Source: Bradyrhizobium sp. WSM1743
Lineage (GTDB): Bacteria; Pseudomonadota; Alphaproteobacteria; Rhizobiales; Xanthobacteraceae
Assembly (NCBI RefSeq): GCF_000473065.1
Contig: NZ_AXAZ01000032.1
Coordinates: forward strand, 21,344 to 85,343
DNA length: 64,000 bases
Direction: 5' to 3'
The stretch's first letter is position 1; each line of letters opens with the position of its first letter. The notes below the pieces were generated by a model. The model saw only the letters and a list, made by a program, of their open reading frames with translations, had not been told where the DNA came from and searched no databases. Position numbers and translations under genes: made by a program. This document shows positions 41,606-50,656 of the stretch, piece by piece.

Positions 41606-43884
41606 TCAATCGTCAGCCAGCAAGTCGGCCTCCGATGGCGTTGCGTCCCGGTTGCGGGGCACGGCCGTCTTCGGCGCAAGGCTGCCGTCGAAATCCCCCT
41701 CGCCGGCGCCGGCCGGCAGCCAGGGGCGGCTTGCACCTCTCGCCCTCACCGCCTGCACCGAGAAGCCCTCTCCGTTCTGCGTTAGAGCTAGCGCGCCCTG
41801 ACTGGCAAGACGCGGCCGATCGACCACCATCGCCGCGCAATCGGGCGGTGCGGGCCGCGCCGTCACCACCAACGCGGCGCGGCTGCAATCATCAGTCAGC
41901 GCGTCGATGCGCAGAGAAAGCGCGACCAGCCGTCCGTCCGCAAGCGGCGCCACGCAGCCGGACTCGTCGCATGACACACCGCTCGCCAACGAGGCGTTGG
42001 CTGCATCGCGCGGATCGGCATCGGCGGCTAACCACTCCCTCAGCAGAAAGCCATCCTTGCTCGCGCGGATCGCATGCAGGCGCCCATCGCCGCCCCGGAC
42101 CGCGACGCTCGCGCCATCCCCGGCAATCAGGATGTCGGGCTGTCGTACCGACAGCCCCCAGAGGATCGCAGCCAGCAGCACCAGGGCACCGGACCAGCGC
42201 AAGGGCGTGCGCAACAGGCCCATCACGATGATCCCGAGGCTGGCCCAATCAGCGGCGCGATCCCGAACGCCGGAATGCGGCCGACTGCGCCCGGCAGAGC
42301 CGCCACCCAGCGCGAGACCGCGACCATCCAGTCAATGCCGATCCCCATCAGCCCCCAGAACACGCCATCGAGCCCGAAGGGAGCCGCGAGCAGGCCCAAC
42401 AGCCCGGCCGGCATCACGAGGGCCGAGACCACCGGCATCGCGCCGAGATTGGCGAGCACGCCGTATGGCGTCACGCGATGGAAATGGAAGGCGGCATAGG
42501 GCGTGGTCGCAAGCCCCGCGATCAGCGAGGCCAGGAACAGCATCGCGATCTCCCGGCCGCCCCACAGCGCGATCCGCGCCGTTGCGGAATGATCGGGTGA
42601 TGCAAGCAGGTTCGGCATGCCGATCTGCACCAGCGCCACCAACCCGAGCGTCGCGGCGAAGGACATTTGGAAGCTCGGATGCACCAGCGCCTCGGGCGCG
42701 ACCGCGAGCACGATCAGCGCGGCCACCGCCAGCGTTCGGAAGGTGATGGCGCGGCGATCGACCATGACGGCGATCAACACCACCGCAGTCATGAAGAACG
42801 ATCTCTGCGTCGCGACCTCCGCGCCTGACAGCAGCAGGTAGAAGGCAGCCGCGACCAGCGCAGCGGCCGCCGACCATTTCTTGATGGCAAAGCCGGCCGC
42901 CAGTCCCGGGATCAGCGCCAGGAGCGCGCGGACTGCGAAGAAGACGACGCCGGCGACGACCGCCATGTGATAGCCGGAGATCGACAGCACATGGCCGAGC
43001 CCCGAGACGAACATGGCGTCGTTGACGGGCGCGGTGATCGCGTCGCGCCGTCCGGTGAGCAGCGCGGTCGCAATCGCGCGATTGTCGCCTTCGAGCGTTG
43101 AGCGGATGCGCGCGTCGATCGCATCGCGCAGGCCCTGCATGAAGGCCGCGTAGCGCAGCCGCAAGCCGCCGGCATCCGGCGGCACCGAAGCCGTGATCGC
43201 ACCCATCACAAAGCCGGAGGCACCGATGCCCTGGAAGAACATGTCGCGCGAGAAATCATAGCTGCCGGGGCGCACCGGCGAGATCGGCGGCAACAGCCGC
43301 GCCTTCAATTGCACGAAGCTGCCGACCTCCGGCGCCGTGCCCTTGCGCACCGAGAGGCGGACGCGCTCGAGCTTGACGTCGCTGCGCTGCGCCTCCATGG
43401 CGCTGACGCGCAGCACGAAGCGATCAGTGCGCTCGCGGATATCGCGCGCTTCCACGAAGCCCGACAGCGACACCGAATAGAGCGGCTTGGCCAGCACGGG
43501 ATGAGCGACGCGCGCCGTCTTCCAAGTCGCCATGGCAAAGCCGGCGACGACCGCCGCGAGCATGATGGCCGGCGCAAACAGCCGGCTCCGCCGCAACAGC
43601 ACGGCGCCAAGCGCGAGAACGGCCGCCGTCGCGGCGACCACCCACAGCACCGGCTCATGATCGGCGGCGAAATAAAGCGCGATGCCGCCACCGAAGGCGA
43701 CCGGCACCCACGGCAACAACCGACCCGGCCCCGCCTCGGCGCGGGCCCATTCGCGCAGTGTTTCGACGATTGCCGGCCAGACGCCAAAGCCCGCTGGCAC
43801 AAAGCCGCCCGCCGGTGCGGCGCGGCCGACCGGCCACGTCCCGGCAACTCCCTGGGAGCGTACTGGCCGCCCCGGCTCCGCCAT
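41606..43884 (-). pseudogene. comEC: comEC-type DNA uptake channel gene, disrupted by a one-base frameshift
   Basis: The gene reads from 43884 for 553 codons: an N-terminal region with membrane segments, then the competence domain (GHVLSISGYHMAVVAGVVFF, QRSFFMTAVVLIAVMVDRRA, HPSFQMSFAATLGLVALVQI), ending FGIAPLIGPASGSS and a stop at 42223-42225. The following frame (to 41606) continues the protein as ASLGIIVMGLLRTPLRWSG, ILIAGDGASVAVRGGDGRLH and FLLREWLAADADPRD. Restoring one base around 42246 (ATTGGGCC to ATTGNGGCC) would give a single ~760-residue protein of the usual length. Either a real inactivating deletion, a sequencing error, or re-initiation at the overlapping TGATG. ComEC imports single-stranded DNA in natural transformation. 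Confidence 0.85.
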
Positions 43885-43980
43885 TCCCCTGCACCTTGCG
43901 ATACGCGACGGGTGCGGAGGCTACTGGAAGGTGCGGCTGTGCGAATAGCGGTACAGATCAGGAACGAAGTCGGGCGAGCC

Positions 43981-44214
43981 CTACTTTTCCTCTTCCATGG
44001 TCACGGCCACCGCCGCCTTGGCGGACAGCCGGACCTTGTTGCCCTCGACATCGGCAACGAGCCCCTTGTCGATGAAGTGATGGTGCCCCTTGTGGCTGCC
44101 TTCCCCGCTGTCCTTCTTGGTCAGCTTGATGCGGTTGCCTTCGACGCGATCGACCGTGCCGACATGGACGCCGTCGGCGCCGATGACTTCCATATGCTCT
44201 GCGATGTTCTGCAT
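43981..44214 (-). CDS. DUF2171 domain protein
   Basis: 77 residues matching the DUF2171 pattern: EHMEVIGADGVHVGTVDRVEGNRIKL and DKGLVADVEGNKVRLS. Such small soluble proteins, which resemble PRC-barrel folds, are frequent in general-stress regulons of rhizobia. The ATG at 44212-44214 follows AAGGAA by 7 bases. A near-consensus EcfG promoter lies 28 bases upstream, so stress-induced expression is likely. Biochemical role unknown. Confidence 0.85.
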   Translation of the reverse strand: MQNIAEHMEVIGADGVHVGTVDRVEGNRIKLTKKDSGEGSHKGHHHFIDKGLVADVEGNKVRLSAKAAVAVTMEEEK

Positions 44215-44241
44215 GGGGCGGTTCCTTGTTGGACCCTCCAC

Positions 44242-44266
44242 AACGCCTGAGAGGTCTTTCCGTTCG
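44242..44266 (-). promoter_or_regulatory. EcfG-type general stress promoter for the DUF2171 gene
   Basis: On the minus strand CGAAC-N16-CGTT, against the EcfG consensus GGAAC-N16/17-CGTT (one mismatch). The -10 element is 28 bases from the start codon, with a ribosome-binding site between. Confidence 0.5.
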
Positions 44267-44597
44267 TTCGTGACCGATCGGCTCGATGGGCGATCGTTGC
44301 GTCGCGGCATGGGTCAGCTCGGTTCAGGTCGATTGAGCCGAAAGTCTCATAAGACGCCAGCCCCAGCGGGATTACACTGCTTCTCCGCCTCCCCGGCAGA
44401 CGGGCAGGTTGTGATAGCTCGCGGTACCGAAGCGACCGCTGGAGCTCTTTCTCAGGTGGCTCAAGCCTCCCTGAGATTTGGCGTTGCGGACGCAACTCGC
44501 AATTCTCGCCTGTGGCGTCGCGCACCAAGCGTACTGCGCGAGCGAAGGGCGCTGAAAAGGCGCCAGGAGTAGCGTTTGAATTTGACAGGAGCAGCAC
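44267..44597. other. Intergenic region without a credible gene
   Basis: About 330 bases between the DUF2171 promoter and the MHS transporter. Open frames exist on both strands but show no ribosome-binding site or protein-like composition. No strong dyad was recognised. CAGGAGCAGCAC just before 44598 is the ribosome-binding site of the transporter. Confidence 0.55.
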
Positions 44598-45926
44598 ATG
44601 GCAATTCAAGTACCAAGCGATTTTCGCCGCGTAATTGTTGCTGCGTCGGTGGGAAACGTCATCGAATGGTATGATTTCTATATCTTTGGCAGCTTGGCCG
44701 CAGTTCTGTCGGTCAAGTTCTTCGAGCAGTCCCACCCGGTTGCAGCCCTCCTCAGTACGATCGCGCTGTTCACTGCAGGATTCCTGATCCGTCCGTTGGG
44801 AGCTTTCCTCTTTGGATGGATGGGCGACCGGGTCGGGCGAAAATATACGTTCCTCATCACGCTGAGCGGAATGGGACTGGGTACGGGGGCAATCGGGTTG
44901 ATCCCGACCTACCAGTCCATCGGTCTCACAGCGGCGTTCCTTCTATTCGGCTTGCGCATGATCCAGGGTCTGTGCCTGGGTGGCGAATATGGCGGCGCCA
45001 TCACCTATGTCGCGGAGCATGTGCCGGATGACAAGCGCGGCTACTACACCGGCTGGCTACAGACCTCTCCGACTCTCGGCATCGTGGTGTCACTGGCCGT
45101 GATCATCCTGACACGGACCTGGTTCGGCAATCAGGCCTTCGACGAGTGGGCCTGGCGCGTTCCGTTCCTGGTGTCCTTCCTGTTGGTAGCCATCGCGATC
45201 TATATTCGGCTCCAGCTCCAGGAGACGCCGATCTTCCAGGAGATCAGGGCCCGCGGCCAGATGACCACGAATCCGTGGAAGGAGGCCTTCCTCAGCGCGA
45301 ACGTCAAATTCATCGGGATCGCAATCGTGGTCCTGATCGGACAGGGCGTGGTCTGGTACAGCGGTCAGTTCTGGGCGCTGTACTTCCTCCAGCAGGTCTC
45401 CAAGGTCGACCCGCTGACCTCCGCCTATATCGTGGGAGCCGCGCTGCTGATTGCCACACCGAGCCTGATCTTCTTCGGCTGGCTGTCGGATCAGATCGGC
45501 CGCAAGCCGGTAATCCTGGGCGGCATGCTGCTCGCCGCGATCACGTACTATCCGCTGTATCTATGGCTGGGAGCGGTCACGCAGCCCGGCAACATCAACT
45601 ATCCGACCGCGATCTTCATCATCTTCATCCTCGTTTGCTACGTTGGGATGGTCTACGGGCCGGTCGGCGCGTTCCTGGCGGAATTCTTTCCGGGCAGGAT
45701 CAGGTACACGTCGGTATCGGTGCCATACCACATCGGCAATGGCTGGGGTGGTGGATTGGTGCCGTTCATCACGTCGGCGGCATTTGCCGCGACCGGAAGC
45801 ATCGGCTACGCGTTGATCTATCCGATCGCGGTCCCTGCGGTATGCTTCCTGCTCGCGCTGTTCCTGATGCCGGAGACGCGCAAGATCAGCATCTGGCAGC
45901 CAATCGAGCCCAAAACCGCACTGTGA
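44598..45926 (+). CDS. MHS-family MFS metabolite transporter
   Basis: 442 residues with twelve predicted membrane segments. The metabolite:H+ symporter family mark GNVIEWYDFYIFGSLAAVL opens the first segment; RPLGAFLFGWMGDRVGRKYT is the loop 2-3 motif, and GEYGGAITYVAEHVPDDKRG lies near segment 5. Relatives import proline/betaine, citrate, alpha-ketoglutarate or shikimate; sequence alone does not choose. It opens the accessory block and has no obvious operon partner. ACAGGAG lies about 9 bases before the ATG. Confidence 0.9.
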   Translation: MAIQVPSDFRRVIVAASVGNVIEWYDFYIFGSLAAVLSVKFFEQSHPVAALLSTIALFTAGFLIRPLGAFLFGWMGDRVGRKYTFLITLSGMGLGTGAIGLIPTYQSIGLTAAFLLFGLRMIQGLCLGGEYGGAITYVAEHVPDDKRGYYTGWLQTSPTLGIVVSLAVIILTRTWFGNQAFDEWAWRVPFLVSFLLVAIAIYIRLQLQETPIFQEIRARGQMTTNPWKEAFLSANVKFIGIAIVVLIGQGVVWYSGQFWALYFLQQVSKVDPLTSAYIVGAALLIATPSLIFFGWLSDQIGRKPVILGGMLLAAITYYPLYLWLGAVTQPGNINYPTAIFIIFILVCYVGMVYGPVGAFLAEFFPGRIRYTSVSVPYHIGNGWGGGLVPFITSAAFAATGSIGYALIYPIAVPAVCFLLALFLMPETRKISIWQPIEPKTAL

Positions 45927-45990
45927 CGTGATCGCCTCTCCTCCGGCCGCCATACGATGGCGGTCGGAGAAGAGTTGGCAGCCTCTCGTC

Positions 45991-46353
45991 TCAGCCGGCG
46001 CGGTGAGGCCAGTGATCGTGCCACCAGGCACTGAAGTCACGATCGGTCATCAGCTCCCAGCCACCGAGCAAGATCACCAGCAGGCCCGACAATACGCTGT
46101 TCGCCGTGGCTGCTGCCTGGTCATAGCCAATGGTCCAAGGCACCAGCACCAGCGCCAGGCCCAGCAGCATTTCGCCCCACTCTTCCAGGTACGACGGGAT
46201 GACAAAGGCCTCTACGGCAAACAGCATGACGCCGAGCCCGAGCGCGATGGTGATCCAGACCGCCGCCCCGGATAAGCCGAGGACAAAGGATGACAGGACC
46301 AGCCATACGCCCACCAACAGGCTGGCAGCGTCTTGCCAATGTTGGATGCGCAT
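45991..46353 (-). CDS. SPW-repeat membrane protein
   Basis: 120 residues with four hydrophobic segments. Two SPW-type units begin WQDAASLLVGVWLVLSSFVL and EEWGEMLLGLALVLVPWTIG, matching the SPW repeat family of small bacterial membrane proteins of unknown function. GGAGG lies about 8 bases before the ATG at 46351-46353. It is convergent with the MHS transporter gene. A stress-related role is possible by context only. Confidence 0.85.
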   Translation of the reverse strand: MRIQHWQDAASLLVGVWLVLSSFVLGLSGAAVWITIALGLGVMLFAVEAFVIPSYLEEWGEMLLGLALVLVPWTIGYDQAAATANSVLSGLLVILLGGWELMTDRDFSAWWHDHWPHRAG

Positions 46354-46590
46354 GATGCTCACCTCCCTTCTGGTGGGGGCGCACCGATGATGAACCATCC
46401 GTCCGGCCTGCGTTGTGTTGCCGCGAGGGCCGGTCCAGGAGCCGGCGTCCAAGCCCGGCTGCCCCATGCCCGGAGAGGCCCTTGCGAGTGCGGCGCACCC
46501 GGATGCAGACTGTCGCCGCTAGACAGGTGTCAATGTCGACCGTTCCCGGTGGCGCGGACGTTCGCGCCCGGAGCAGAGGGAGATGACGCC

Positions 46591-46773
46591 ATGCGAGAAA
46601 TGGAAATCCACGACTATGCGCGGCAGTTGCTGGAAGCCCATGGCCCCAAGGCCATTGCGGAAGCCGCTCAAAACGCCATCGAACTCGAGCAGAAGGGCGA
46701 GCTCGAATTGGCAAAGACCTGGCGGCACATCGAAGATGCGATGAAGCTGATGCGCGGGCCACACCAAAGCTGA
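46591..46773 (+). CDS. Small hypothetical protein, helical
   Basis: 60 residues, MREMEIHDYARQLLEAHGPK and on, all predicted helical, rich in Glu/Ala, without signal or membrane segment (KAIAEAAQNAIELEQKGELE, TWRHIEDAMKLM). It resembles short conserved proteins in Bradyrhizobium whose role is unknown. GAGGGAG stands about 9 bases before the ATG. An open frame extends further upstream, but without start signals. Confidence 0.65.
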   Translation: MREMEIHDYARQLLEAHGPKAIAEAAQNAIELEQKGELELAKTWRHIEDAMKLMRGPHQS

Positions 46774-46900
46774 CTGCCGGCGCGCAAAGACTTGCCTGAC
46801 TGCGGCGACAACGCCGAACGTGGACCACAGTCCGTCGCGAGCCGCTAGGTTGCGGCCGAACGGCTACGCGATCTCGGGACGCTGACCTGGGAGCGAAGCC

Positions 46901-48331
46901 ATGGTTGCGAAATGTACGACAGCCGAAGACCTCGTGAAGGCGATCACTGACGAGAAAGTCCAGATGATCGATTTGCGGTTCACCGACCTGCCGGGGATGT
47001 GGCAACATTTTTCCGTGCCCCCAAGCGCGGTGAATGCCGATGCGCTCAATGAGGGCATTGGATTCGATGGCTCATCGATCCGCGGCTTCCAGGAGATCCA
47101 GGAAAGCGACATGCTCGTCGTCCCGGATCCGACGACGGCCTTCGTCGATCCCTATAGTCCGGCCAAGACGCTGGTTCTCATCTGCAATATCCGCGACCCC
47201 GTGACCGGCCAATCCTATAGCCGGGACGCCCGCTACATCGCCCAGAAGGCCGAAACCCACCTTAAGGGTACCGGGCATGCCGATACGAGCTTTTTCGGCC
47301 CGGAGGCCGAGTTTTTCGTCTTCGACGAGGTCCGCTACGCACAGGGCATCAACTTCGCCATGCACGCAATCGACTCCAGCGAAGGCAGCTGGAACACCGG
47401 CACGGATGAAGGACCGAATCTCGGCCACAAGCCGCGCCCGAAAGAGGGATACTTTCCCGTTCCTCCAACCGACAGCATGCAGGCGCTGCGCACCGAAATG
47501 GTGCTGACGATGGAATCTCTGGGAATCCAGATCGAAGCCCATCACCATGAGGTCGCGACCGGCGGCCAGAACGAGATCGACATGCGCTTCACCACGCTGA
47601 CCCGCATGGCCGACAATTTGATGATCTACAAATACGTGGTCAAGAACACCGCACGTCAGCATGGCAAGACCGCGACATTCATGCCGAAGCCGCTGTTCGA
47701 GGACAACGCTTCGGGCATGCACGTTCACCAGTCGCTCTGGAAGGGCGAGACCAATTTGTTCTACGACAAGGGCGACTACGCCGAGCTGAGCCAGCTCGCG
47801 CGCTATTATATTGGCGGGCTTTTGAGCCACGCCTGGGCGTTGTGCGGGCTCTGCGCCCCCACCACGAACTCCTACCGGCGCCTGGTGCCGGGTTATGAAG
47901 CTCCGATCAACCTCGTCTACTCCCAGCGCAATCGCTCCGCCTGCTGCCGGATTCCGATGTATTCGCCGAATCCGCGGGCAAAGCGCGTCGAGTTTCGGTC
48001 CCCCGATCCGTCCTGCAATCCCTACCTGGCCTTCGCTGCAATGCTGATGGCCGGCCTCGACGGTATTGACATGCGGATCGACCCTGGCAGCCCGATCGAC
48101 AAGAATCTCTACGACCTCCCGACGGCAGAGGCCAAGGAGGTGAAGTCCACGCCGGGATCGCTGGACCAGGCGCTCGACGCGCTCGAGCGCGATCACGCAT
48201 TCATGCTACGCGGGGATGTCTTCACCGCCGACGTGATCGAAACCTGGCTCGACTACAAGCGCAAGAAGGAGGTCGACCCGATCCGGCTGCGACCGCATCC
48301 TTACGAGTTCCATTTGTATTACGACATCTAG
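46901..48331 (+). CDS. Type I glutamine synthetase, probable second copy
   Basis: 476 residues, the length of GlnA (about 469) plus a short tail. It forms glutamine from glutamate, ammonia and ATP. Seen: IGFDGSSIRGFQEIQESDM, metal ligands in FFGPEAEFFVFDEV and AHHHEVATGGQNEIDM, NASGMHVHQSLW, the ATP/glutamate region NRSACCRIPMYSPNPRAKRV, and the adenylylation tyrosine in KNLYDLPTAEAKEV, so control by GlnE is possible. No glnB lies upstream as in the main rhizobial glnBA operon, and the surroundings are accessory genes, so this is likely a paralogue. GGGAG precedes the ATG by 8 bases. Confidence 0.92.
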   Translation: MVAKCTTAEDLVKAITDEKVQMIDLRFTDLPGMWQHFSVPPSAVNADALNEGIGFDGSSIRGFQEIQESDMLVVPDPTTAFVDPYSPAKTLVLICNIRDPVTGQSYSRDARYIAQKAETHLKGTGHADTSFFGPEAEFFVFDEVRYAQGINFAMHAIDSSEGSWNTGTDEGPNLGHKPRPKEGYFPVPPTDSMQALRTEMVLTMESLGIQIEAHHHEVATGGQNEIDMRFTTLTRMADNLMIYKYVVKNTARQHGKTATFMPKPLFEDNASGMHVHQSLWKGETNLFYDKGDYAELSQLARYYIGGLLSHAWALCGLCAPTTNSYRRLVPGYEAPINLVYSQRNRSACCRIPMYSPNPRAKRVEFRSPDPSCNPYLAFAAMLMAGLDGIDMRIDPGSPIDKNLYDLPTAEAKEVKSTPGSLDQALDALERDHAFMLRGDVFTADVIETWLDYKRKKEVDPIRLRPHPYEFHLYYDI

Positions 48332-48344
48332 GGCATTCTTTCGC

Positions 48345-48794
48345 CTACCTCTCATACCAACCGACGAGGGTTGCCTCCGCGATCACGTGCTTGCGCGCCT
48401 CTCGCTCGATGTCGCCGCAGGATGCATTGGCCGTTGTCGGCAGGCCCTGTATCGAGAGGGCAAGCAGTCGGAAATGATAATGATGAGGCCCATGGCCATG
48501 CGGCGGACACGGGCCGCCATAGCCCACCTTCCGAAAATCGTTGACGGCTTGCTTCATTCTGGCGTTCTGCGCGGCGTTGATCGCAAATTCCGTGACCGCC
48601 GGCGAAATGTTGTAGACTGCCCAATGATGCCATTTGCCGGCGGGCGCATCGGGATCGTCGCAGAGCAGGACTAGACTCCGCGCCCCCTCCGGCGCGTCGC
48701 TCCATTGCAGAGGTGGCGAAAGATTTTCGCCATCACAGGTAAACCGTCGCGGAATTGCGGCACCATCGGCGAAGGCGCTTGAAACGAGTTTCAT
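48345..48794 (-). CDS. YbhB/YbcL family Raf kinase inhibitor-like (PEBP) protein
   Basis: 149 residues. PEBP family marks: FTCDGENLSPPLQWSDAPEG, SLVLLCDDPDAPAGKWHHWA (ligand-pocket DPDAP and HW), YGGPCPPHGHGPHHYHFRLL (second pocket motif GPCPP and HxYxF). Bacterial members bind small anionic ligands; function is unclear. There is no signal peptide, so it is cytoplasmic. GAGGAG lies 7 bases before the ATG at 48792-48794, and TAGAAT about 32 bases upstream may be the -10 element. It is convergent with the glutamine synthetase gene (13-base gap). Confidence 0.9.
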   Translation of the reverse strand: MKLVSSAFADGAAIPRRFTCDGENLSPPLQWSDAPEGARSLVLLCDDPDAPAGKWHHWAVYNISPAVTEFAINAAQNARMKQAVNDFRKVGYGGPCPPHGHGPHHYHFRLLALSIQGLPTTANASCGDIEREARKHVIAEATLVGWYER

Positions 48795-48912
48795 GGCTCT
48801 CTCCTCGATCCGATTGATGTATTCTAGCTCAATCCTGCCCGGTGCGGAATCCATCGCCGTCCCCTAAGATGAGGGCAGATGCATTTGGAACTGTTGCAGC
48901 AGACTTGTTCTC

Positions 48913-49917
48913 ATGCGACCGCTTTTCCATCCTAGCCTAGTCAACGGTCGCTACGGCGATCCGACGGTCTATGTCGAAACGCTGTTCGAGAAGCGAAGTC
49001 TGCTGTTCGATATTGGAGAGATTGCTTCACTGGCGCCACGGAAGATCCGACGCGTCGACCAGGTCTTTGTCTCGCATGCGCATATCGATCATTTCGTTGG
49101 CTTCGACCATCTGCTGCGTTTGCTCGTCGGGCACGAGAAATCGGTACAGCTGTTCGGTCCGCCCGGCTTAGCCGAGCACGTCTTTCACAAGCTTCAGGCC
49201 TATCGCTGGAATTTGGTCGAAAACTATCCCTGCGATCTTGTTTTCGACGTCAGCGAACTTGGAGCGGAGAATTCCATCTCCACCACGCGGTTCCGGCTGA
49301 GGAAAGGCTTCGCGGCAGAGCCATCCGTCTCTCGCAAGACCATTGCGGGCGTACTCTGCGATGAACCGACCCATCGCGTGTCAGCCGCGATCCTTGAACA
49401 TGGTACGCCCTGCCTCGCCTTTGCGCTGCAGGAGGCGGCCCATGTCAACGTATGGAAGAATAGGCTGTCGGAGCGTGGACTACCCGTCGGTCCCTGGTTG
49501 CTGTCGCTAAAGAAGGCCGTCGTCGAGCGTCGCGCGGAAGATCATTTGATACGTATCGAAGAAGCGGCCAAGTCGGATCGCCTCGTGCCGCTCTCAAGCC
49601 TGCGCGATCTTGTGACGGTCACTGCCGGCCAGAAAATCGCCTATGTGACCGATGTTGCCGACACGCCGGCCAATCGTGCCGCCATCGTGGCGCTGATTCA
49701 GAATGCAGACATCCTCTTCATCGAGGCGGCGTTTGCGGACGCGGACGCCGCAATCGCGAAGGAGCGGGCTCATCTGACCACCACGGCTGCCGGAGAAGTC
49801 GCACGGGAAGCCAATGTCCGCCGCGTCGAGCCTTTTCACTTCTCTCCGCGCTATGCGGGAGAGCAGGAGCGGATGCTGGCCGAGGTGATGGCAGCGTTCG
49901 AGGCATCTCGCGCCTGA
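48913..49917 (+). CDS. RNase Z-like metallo-beta-lactamase-fold hydrolase
   Basis: 334 residues. Metal motif VSHAHIDHFVGFDHLLRLL (HxHxDH), then IAYVTDVADT (bridging Asp), KERAHLTTTAAGEVA, and the terminal EPFHFSPRY, which together are the pattern of the RNase Z/ElaC family. True tRNA 3'-endonuclease activity is uncertain: the middle part (residues ~95-200) differs from bacterial RNase Z and no flexible-arm GP motif is seen. It could act on another phosphodiester. No ribosome-binding site precedes the ATG. It heads a three-gene operon, 21 bases ahead of the TrpF-like gene. Confidence 0.82.
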   Translation: MRPLFHPSLVNGRYGDPTVYVETLFEKRSLLFDIGEIASLAPRKIRRVDQVFVSHAHIDHFVGFDHLLRLLVGHEKSVQLFGPPGLAEHVFHKLQAYRWNLVENYPCDLVFDVSELGAENSISTTRFRLRKGFAAEPSVSRKTIAGVLCDEPTHRVSAAILEHGTPCLAFALQEAAHVNVWKNRLSERGLPVGPWLLSLKKAVVERRAEDHLIRIEEAAKSDRLVPLSSLRDLVTVTAGQKIAYVTDVADTPANRAAIVALIQNADILFIEAAFADADAAIAKERAHLTTTAAGEVAREANVRRVEPFHFSPRYAGEQERMLAEVMAAFEASRA

Positions 49918-49938
49918 GACTCGAAGAGGTTACGCCCG

Positions 49939-50619
49939 ATGTTGACCCAGATCTATGAAATCTCTACCCCCGAAGAGGCGTCCGCACTTTCAGCCATCGG
50001 CGTCGACCATATCGGCGTGCTCGTCGGAGACGGCCAATTTCCGCGCGAACTGCCGATCTCGGCGGCTTCCAAGATCGGCGCGGCATGTGTACCGCCATCG
50101 AAATTCTCGGCACTGTTTCTGACCCGCGATCTCTCCTTGATTGCGTCGTGGGCGCGCGAGCTCAACCCCGCAATCGTCCATTTGGGAGCCAGCGCCGAAC
50201 TGCTTTCCCCGCAAGATGTTGCTTCGCTCAAACGCATGTTGCCCGGGATCGTCGTGATGAGAAGCATCGCAGTGTTCTCCGAGGAAAGCGTCGCGATTGC
50301 CGAGAGCTACGTTGGCATTGCAGACTTTCTGCTGCTCGACAGCTATCGGTCCACGGACAAGCAGATCGGCGCGCTCGGCGTGACGCATGATTGGAATATA
50401 AGTCGCCGCATCGTGGACGTCGTCGGTGTTCCGGTCGTCCTCGCAGGCGGCCTCGGACCGGACAATGTCGCAGGAGCGATCCAAACTGTCCGTCCAGCCG
50501 GCGTCGACTCCAAGACGAAGACGGATCAGGCCGGTTCGCATGCCAAGGACCTGGAGCGAGTCCGCCGGTTCCACGAAGCGGCTCGGGCAGCGGCTGACAA
50601 TCGCTTTCCGTCGGCCTAA
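49939..50619 (+). CDS. TrpF-like (phosphoribosylanthranilate isomerase fold) protein without the catalytic Cys
   Basis: 226 residues that align with PRAI along the whole length. The C-terminal phosphate-binding half is preserved: DFLLLDSYRS (general-acid Asp), VPVVLAGGLGPDNVAGAIQT and RPAGVDSKTKTDQAGSHAKD. The N-terminal KICG motif that carries the catalytic base Cys is replaced by TQIYEIS, with Tyr in the Cys position. It is therefore unlikely to be an active TrpF; a different isomerase or a phosphoribosyl-compound binding role is more plausible. It lies between an RNase Z-like hydrolase and an adenosine-specific kinase, not with the trp genes at 29-31 kb. GAGG precedes the ATG. Confidence 0.8.
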   Translation: MLTQIYEISTPEEASALSAIGVDHIGVLVGDGQFPRELPISAASKIGAACVPPSKFSALFLTRDLSLIASWARELNPAIVHLGASAELLSPQDVASLKRMLPGIVVMRSIAVFSEESVAIAESYVGIADFLLLDSYRSTDKQIGALGVTHDWNISRRIVDVVGVPVVLAGGLGPDNVAGAIQTVRPAGVDSKTKTDQAGSHAKDLERVRRFHEAARAAADNRFPSA

Positions 50620-50656
50620 CATGAATCGTGTAGCTCTCTCCTGGAGGAGCGCGGCC

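Noticed and set aside
41606..42226. Independent small gene downstream of comEC
   Set aside because: Its sequence continues the comEC protein in another frame; a missing base explains the split better.
44267..44597. Short open frames before the MHS transporter
   Set aside because: No ribosome-binding site and no protein-like pattern on either strand.
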